A stretch of 64,000 nucleotides of DNA from Burkholderiaceae bacterium (lineage in GTDB: Bacteria > Pseudomonadota > Gammaproteobacteria > Burkholderiales > Burkholderiaceae_C): positions 1 to 64,000 of the forward strand of contig SCQQ01000025.1 in NCBI GenBank assembly GCA_004299095.1, given 5' to 3'. A program made the position numbers and the translations under genes. Shown in pieces: positions 59,343 through 64,000 of the stretch (position 1 is its first letter; every line of letters starts with the position of its first letter). The notes under the pieces were generated by a model, which had not been told where the DNA came from, did no database searches, and saw only the letters and a program-made list of their open reading frames with translations.

Positions 59343-60395
59343 ATGAACTTCCTCGACGGTCACCTTTTCCCCGAAAACCAGCAACCGCTGATCATCACGG
59401 CCGCGCCTTACGCGCCGGGCTGGCTGCCTTCGGACTTCCCCGAAGACATCCCGGTCACCATGGAAGCGCAAATCCAGAAGGCAGTGGACTGCTACAACGC
59501 CGGCGCCACCGTGCTGCACATGCATGTGCGCGAACTCGACGGCAAAGGCTCCAAGCGCCTGTCCCAGTTCAACAAGCTGATCGCCGGCGTACGCAAGGCA
59601 GTGCCCGAGATGATCATCCAGGTCGGCGGTTCCATCAGCTTCGCGCCCGAGACCGAAGGCGCCGCGGCCAAGTGGCTTTCCGACGATACGCGCCACATGT
59701 TGGCCGAACTCGAGCCCAAGCCCGATCAGGTGACGGTGACGGTGAACACCTCGCAGATGAACGTCACCGAGCAGGCGGAGCTCGCAGATTTCAAGGGCAC
59801 CTCGCGCGAGAACCCCGCCATCTTCAACGCCTACAAGGAAATGACGGTGCCCGCGCATCCCGCCTGGGTGGAAGAGCACGTGTGCCGCCTGACCAAGGCC
59901 GGCATCCAGAGCGCTTTCCAGTGCTACAACATCAACAGCTTCGAATCGGTGGAGCGCCTGATGCGCCGCGGCATCTACAAGGGCCCGCTGGTGATGAACT
60001 GGGTCGCCATCGGTGGCGGCATGGACAAGCCCAGCCTCTACAGCCTGGCCCACTTCGTGCGCGAAGTGCCCGATGGCGCGGTACTGACGGTGGAAAGCCA
60101 CGTGCGCAACGTGCTGCCCGTCAACATGTGGGGCATCTCAGCCGGCCTGCACGTGCGCTGCGGCACCGAAGACAACCTCTGGAACCAAGACCGCAGCGCC
60201 AAAGCAAGCACCGTCTCGCAAATCGAGCAGCTAGTGCGCATCTCGCGCGAGTTCGGCCGTCCGATTGCCACCCCGAGCCAGGCGCGCGAGATCTGCAGGA
60301 TCGGCGTGTTCTACGACACGGCGGAAGAAAGCTTGATGGCCAACGGCTTTGCATCGAATCGCAACGGCGGCAATCAGGGCTACTTGCACAAGTGA
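59343..60395 (+). CDS. Beta-keto acid cleavage enzyme, DUF849/BKACE family (copy 3)
   Basis: This 350-residue paralog of 53957 has metal-binding H59/H61 (VLHMHVRE) and the same catalytic blocks, but a shorter C-terminus than copies 1 and 2, ending '[12 protein letters not shown]'. It lies in TauD-BKACE-acyl-CoA-dehydrogenase order, suggesting that its product enters an acyl-CoA pathway. Confidence 0.9.
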   Translation: MNFLDGHLFPENQQPLIITAAPYAPGWLPSDFPEDIPVTMEAQIQKAVDCYNAGATVLHMHVRELDGKGSKRLSQFNKLIAGVRKAVPEMIIQVGGSISFAPETEGAAAKWLSDDTRHMLAELEPKPDQVTVTVNTSQMNVTEQAELADFKGTSRENPAIFNAYKEMTVPAHPAWVEEHVCRLTKAGIQSAFQCYNINSFESVERLMRRGIYKGPLVMNWVAIGGGMDKPSLYSLAHFVREVPDGAVLTVESHVRNVLPVNMWGISAGLHVRCGTEDNLWNQDRSAKASTVSQIEQLVRISREFGRPIATPSQAREICRIGVFYDTAEESLMANGFASNRNGGNQGYLHK

Positions 60396-60421
60396 ATCAC
60401 AAGAGCACACAGGAGATCGAG

Positions 60422-61615
60422 ATGTCATCCACTTCATCACACCCAACCTTCAGCTGGGAAGACCCGTTCGCGCTGCGCGCCCAGCTCACAGACGACGAGC
60501 GCGCGGTGCAGGATGCCGCCCACGCCTACTGTCAGGACAAGCTCCTGCCGCGCGTGCAGCAGGCCTTCCGCAGCGAACAGACCGACCCGGCCATCTTCCG
60601 CGAGATGGGCGCGCTCGGTCTGCTCGGACCCACCATCCCGGAGCAGTATGGCGGCGCCGGCCTGGGCTATGTCAGCTACGGCCTGATTGCGCGCGAGGTC
60701 GAGCGCGTGGACTCGGGCTACCGCTCGATGATGAGCGTGCAGTCCTCGCTCGTCATGGTGCCGATCAACGAATTCGCCAACACGGAAACGAAACAGAAGT
60801 ATCTGCCCAAGCTGGCCACCGGCGAATGGATCGGCTGCTTCGGCCTGACCGAACCGAATCACGGCTCGGACCCGGGCAGCATGATCACCCGCGCGAAGAG
60901 GGTCAAGGGTGGGTACTCGCTCTCCGGCAGCAAGATGTGGATCAGCAACAGCCCGATCGCCGACGTGTTCGTGATCTGGGCCAAGGACGACGAAGGCACG
61001 ATCCGCGGCTTCGTGCTGGACAAGGGCGCCAAGGGCCTGTCGGCCCCCGCCATCCACGGCAAGGTGGGTTTGCGCGCCAGCATTACCGGCGAGGTGGTGA
61101 TGGACGAGGTGTTCTGTCCGGAAGAGAACGCCTTCCCCGAGGTGCGCGGCTTGAAAGGCCCGTTCACCTGCCTGAACTCGGCGCGCTTTGGCATTGCCTG
61201 GGGGGCGCTCGGCGCGGCCGAGGACTGCTACCACCGCGCGCGCCAGTACGTGCTCGACCGCCAGCAGTTTGGCCGGCCGCTGGCAGCCAATCAGCTGATC
61301 CAGAAAAAGCTCGCCGACATGCTCACCGAGATCACGCTCGGGCTGCAAGGGTGCCTGCGGCTCGGGCGGATGAAGGACGAGGGCCAGGCCGCGGTCGAAC
61401 TCACCTCGATCGTCAAGCGCAACGGCTGCGGCAAGTCGCTCGACATCGCCCGCCTGGCGCGCGACATGATGGGCGGCAACGGCATCAGCGACGAGTTCGG
61501 CGTTGCGCGCCACCTGGTCAACCTGGAAGTCGTTAACACCTACGAGGGCACGCACGACGTCCATGCGCTGATCCTCGGGCGCGCGATCACCGGTATCGCC
61601 GCGTTCGCGAACTGA
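60422..61615 (+). CDS. Acyl-CoA dehydrogenase, glutaryl-CoA dehydrogenase type
   Basis: This 397-residue flavoenzyme has the GCDH hallmarks: R101 in '[16 protein letters not shown]' and the catalytic base E375 in '[20 protein letters not shown]', plus '[17 protein letters not shown]'. Glutaryl-CoA dehydrogenases oxidise and decarboxylate glutaryl-CoA to crotonyl-CoA. The arginine is the residue that selects dicarboxylyl substrates. A long upstream frame extending to 59279 is a shadow of the BKACE gene, so ATG 60422 (GGAGATCGAG) is correct. Confidence 0.92.
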   Translation: MSSTSSHPTFSWEDPFALRAQLTDDERAVQDAAHAYCQDKLLPRVQQAFRSEQTDPAIFREMGALGLLGPTIPEQYGGAGLGYVSYGLIAREVERVDSGYRSMMSVQSSLVMVPINEFANTETKQKYLPKLATGEWIGCFGLTEPNHGSDPGSMITRAKRVKGGYSLSGSKMWISNSPIADVFVIWAKDDEGTIRGFVLDKGAKGLSAPAIHGKVGLRASITGEVVMDEVFCPEENAFPEVRGLKGPFTCLNSARFGIAWGALGAAEDCYHRARQYVLDRQQFGRPLAANQLIQKKLADMLTEITLGLQGCLRLGRMKDEGQAAVELTSIVKRNGCGKSLDIARLARDMMGGNGISDEFGVARHLVNLEVVNTYEGTHDVHALILGRAITGIAAFAN

Positions 61616-61760
61616 CCGACCGCAGTCCTGACCCAGTCACCTGCGGCGTACATGCCCGCGCCTGGCACTGATGTTGGCAGCAGGGCGCGAACGAGCTCCG
61701 TAACTTTCCACCCCGCGTAGGCCACCCTCCCCACAACCCCGAACCCGACGAAGTCCATCA

Positions 61761-62345
61761 ATGAAAATTCCCACTGTACTGATCGTTCCGGGGCTGCGCG
61801 ACCACGCCCCACAGCACTGGCAGACTCTGCTTGAGGAGCGTTTGCGCGAGGCCGGCAAACCGGTGACAAGCGTGCCGCCGATGGGCCGCAACGACCTCGA
61901 CTGCGGTGCCAAGGTGGCGGCGATCGAACGTGTCGCGCAATCGCTGGCCGGACCGATCGTGATCCTCGCGCACAGTGCCGGCTGCATCATGGTCGTGCAT
62001 TGGGCGCGGCAGACGAAGCGGGCGGTACACGGCGCGCTATTGGCGGCGCCGCCGGATTTCGAGCGGCCGATGCCTGAGGGCTACCCGACTCTGGAGGCAC
62101 TCCGCGTCGCCGGCTGGCTGCCCGTCCCGCGCGAGCAGTTGCCGTTCCGAAGCATCGTCGGCTCGAGTCGCAACGATCCGCTGGGAACGCAAGAGCGCGT
62201 GAGCGAGTTTGCCCGGGCCTGGGGCAGCGAGACCGTCGATTTGGGCGAGGTCGGGCACCTCAATCCCGCATCCGGCTTTGGCCCGTGGCCCATGGCTGAA
62301 GACCTGATAGCACGACTGACCACTGGCCAAGCCATTGCCCCCTGA
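61761..62345 (+). CDS. RBBP9/YdeN-family serine hydrolase
   Basis: This 194-residue alpha/beta hydrolase has nucleophile S72 in 'LAHSAGC', acid D139 in 'SSRNDP' and H166 in 'VGHLNP', the usual RBBP9 triad. Typical for hydrolysis of small esters or amides. In the left module copy only a C-terminal piece is left (50958). Precedes an MFS transporter. Confidence 0.88.
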   Translation: MKIPTVLIVPGLRDHAPQHWQTLLEERLREAGKPVTSVPPMGRNDLDCGAKVAAIERVAQSLAGPIVILAHSAGCIMVVHWARQTKRAVHGALLAAPPDFERPMPEGYPTLEALRVAGWLPVPREQLPFRSIVGSSRNDPLGTQERVSEFARAWGSETVDLGEVGHLNPASGFGPWPMAEDLIARLTTGQAIAP

Positions 62346-62397
62346 CCACGGCCGCATCCGCACGGACCGTGGCCGATATTTCCATTAGGAGACAAGC

Positions 62398-63741
62398 ATG
62401 AACGTGATGCCCGACGGCCCCGCGGCTGAGAGTGACGACTACCTGATCGGCAAACCGCAAGCGTGGTTTGCTTTCGCGATGACCTTCGCGCTCATGATGT
62501 TCGATTACATCGACCGGCAGGTGATCGTCTCGCTATTCCCCCACATCAAGGAAGAATGGGGACTGAGCGACAAACATCTGGGTTCACTGGTGTCCATCAT
62601 CTCCATCGTGATCGGGTTGGGCGGCATACCGGTGGCGCTGCTGGCGGACCGCATCAGCCGGGTAAAAAGCATCGCCATCATGGCCACCATATGGAGTCTG
62701 GCCACCATCGCGTGCATGTTCACCCACAACTTCGGCCAGCTATTTGCCGCGCGCGCCACGGTGGGGGCCGGTGAAACCGGCTATGGCTCGGTGGGGTCTG
62801 CGCTGATCTCCACGCTGTTTCCCAAGCGCTTGCGCAGTACCGTTCTCGGCGCCTTTTTTGCTGCCGGCTCGCTGGGATCGGTGCTGGGCGTGATGCTGGG
62901 GGGCATGATCGCGGCCCATTGGGGATGGCGGGCTGCCTTCGGCGTGGTCGGCATACCAGGCTTGATGCTGGCGCTGCTCTATCTGTTCGTGCGCGACTAC
63001 AAGACCGTGGAACTGACGCCCAGACAGGATCACGTGGCCCGCTCCCTGACGCGGACGGTCAAGCACATTTTCAACTCGCTGACACACACGCCCACCCTGC
63101 TGTGGGCCTGCTTCGCGGGCGCAATGCAACTGGTGACGATGTCGACCATCATGGCATGGCTGCCCAGTTTCCTGAACCGCTTCCACGGTTTAAACCCGGC
63201 AGATGCCGGCAAGCAGACGGCACTGGTGATCCTGGTCAGTGCCGTGGGTGTCATCACCTCGGGCATCGTGGTGGACCGCCTGGCACGCCGCACGCCACGC
63301 TACAAGCTGCTCCTGCTGGCCACGCTGTGCATATTCACCGCCGTGATTTTCATCGTTGCGTTTGGCGGCCCCTACACGGGCTCCACACAGTTCAAGCTGA
63401 TCCTCCTGGGCGGGTTCTTCATGAACTCCATCATTGGCGTGATCGTCGGCGTAGTCATGGATGTCATCCACCCGGGTATCCGCTCCACCGGCGCGGCCGT
63501 GCTGGCCGCGATCCTGAACCTGTTTGGCCTGGCTGTGGGGCCGTTCCTGACGGGTGTCTTATCCGACCAATTCGGTTTGCAGCATGCACTGGCCATCGTC
63601 CCGCTGTTCAGCGTGGGGGCCGCGGTACTTTTCCTCATCGCCATGCGCAGCTACGACGCCGATGTCGCCCGGATCGCCGATGTGAAGCTGGACGTGGCGC
63701 CATCCATCACCGGCCACCTGAGCACCAGTTCCGCTGCCTGA
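62398..63741 (+). CDS. MFS transporter, spinster/ACS-like (module copy 2)
   Basis: This 447-residue, 12-helix transporter has the motif 'LLADRISRVKSIAIMATIWS' and is a close paralog of the gene at 51177. 'GAGETGYGSVGSALISTLFP' marks helix 4. A GGAGACAAGC ribosome site precedes the ATG. Expected to import an organic anion with protons. Confidence 0.9.
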   Translation: MNVMPDGPAAESDDYLIGKPQAWFAFAMTFALMMFDYIDRQVIVSLFPHIKEEWGLSDKHLGSLVSIISIVIGLGGIPVALLADRISRVKSIAIMATIWSLATIACMFTHNFGQLFAARATVGAGETGYGSVGSALISTLFPKRLRSTVLGAFFAAGSLGSVLGVMLGGMIAAHWGWRAAFGVVGIPGLMLALLYLFVRDYKTVELTPRQDHVARSLTRTVKHIFNSLTHTPTLLWACFAGAMQLVTMSTIMAWLPSFLNRFHGLNPADAGKQTALVILVSAVGVITSGIVVDRLARRTPRYKLLLLATLCIFTAVIFIVAFGGPYTGSTQFKLILLGGFFMNSIIGVIVGVVMDVIHPGIRSTGAAVLAAILNLFGLAVGPFLTGVLSDQFGLQHALAIVPLFSVGAAVLFLIAMRSYDADVARIADVKLDVAPSITGHLSTSSAA

Positions 63742-63754
63742 GCAGCCGAAATGT

Positions 63755-63830
63755 GCTGGTCGTACCGGCCGCTACCCGCTGGCGCTCCCTGACGCGTCCG
63801 ACGGTGATCCACTACATCCGTGCGGCAAGA
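63755..63830 (+). pseudogene. Remnant of a quinone oxidoreductase gene
   Basis: CGT ACC GGC CGC TAC ... encodes RTGRYPLALPDA (63761-63796), identical to a conserved block of the enzyme at 52701. In the overlapping frame 'TRPTVIHYIRA' (63792-63824) matches its later segment 'TRPAMVHYIWPRA'. About 210 intermediate residues have been deleted and the frame is broken. It follows the MFS gene, mirroring the left copy's MFS-oxidoreductase order. Confidence 0.75.
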
Positions 63831-64000
63831 TCGCGGAAGCGCGAGTTGATCGGGCAGAGAGCCTCGGGTGCTGAAATAAATGTTTTCGGCGAACTTGAGG
63901 AAACCTGCCGTGCGGGACAGAAGACGCGAGGCCGCCAGCGCGAGCAACGATGCTCGGCCTTGGGAGAGGTGTTCATGACCGGGCACATGAATTGATTGCC

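Noticed and set aside
59279-61615. 778-codon frame suggesting a fusion ending in acyl-CoA dehydrogenase
   Set aside because: The first 380 codons overlap the BKACE gene in another frame and are arginine/histidine-rich noise. The true start is ATG 60422 with a ribosome site.

Overview
The window is GC-rich, densely coded chromosomal DNA from a beta-proteobacterium of the order Burkholderiales, probably Comamonadaceae or a close relative. The basis is a Burkholderia-type trimeric porin, the ppiC-bolA-yciB-msrB-selO neighbourhood, duplicated SsuABC-like transporters, and a repeat of a type I recall from comamonad genomes. Three regions are visible.

Region 1 (1-10.9 kb) is host DNA. It holds a partial universal stress gene, a complete SsuA/NMT1-type ABC importer (348-3096), a leftward housekeeping block (PpiC-like foldase, BolA, YciB, MsrB, SelO), and an AraC regulator divergent from a TauD-family dioxygenase, a porin and the 5' part of a beta-keto acid cleavage enzyme (BKACE, DUF849) gene.

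Region 2 (10,922-50,301, 39,380 bp) is a Mu-like transposable prophage inserted in that BKACE gene. The ends are fixed by four observations: a 6-bp target duplication (GCCGCG); TGA at both termini; two further motifs at identical offsets from each end; and exact in-frame restoration of a 374-codon BKACE gene when the element and one repeat are removed. The phage has a DDE transposase, an AAA+ MuB-like ATPase, a BcepMu gp16/Ner-type regulator, an XRE repressor, Gam-like, GemA and Mor proteins, Mu-type head genes and a siphovirus-type tail. Early genes, Mor, protease/scaffold, capsid and tail run leftward from about 39.2 kb. The repressor, a probable immunity/exclusion cassette, lysis genes, terminase, portal, MuF and virion-morphogenesis genes run rightward. 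The most interesting cargo sits directly behind the repressor: a 276-residue soluble protein followed by a 139-residue four-helix membrane protein, matching lambda RexA-RexB in position, size and topology (39.8-41.4 kb).

Region 3 (50.3-64 kb) is host DNA: the 3' part of the BKACE gene, then a catabolic island with MFS transporters, a quinone oxidoreductase, two more BKACE genes, an SsuABC-like importer, a second TauD-family dioxygenase, a glutaryl-CoA-dehydrogenase-like enzyme and an RBBP9-type hydrolase. The island looks like a duplicated TauD-BKACE-hydrolase-MFS-oxidoreductase module whose copies decayed reciprocally: the left copy keeps the oxidoreductase but only a hydrolase remnant, and the right copy the reverse. 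The gene set suggests uptake and breakdown of a small organic acid; the substrate cannot be named from sequence.
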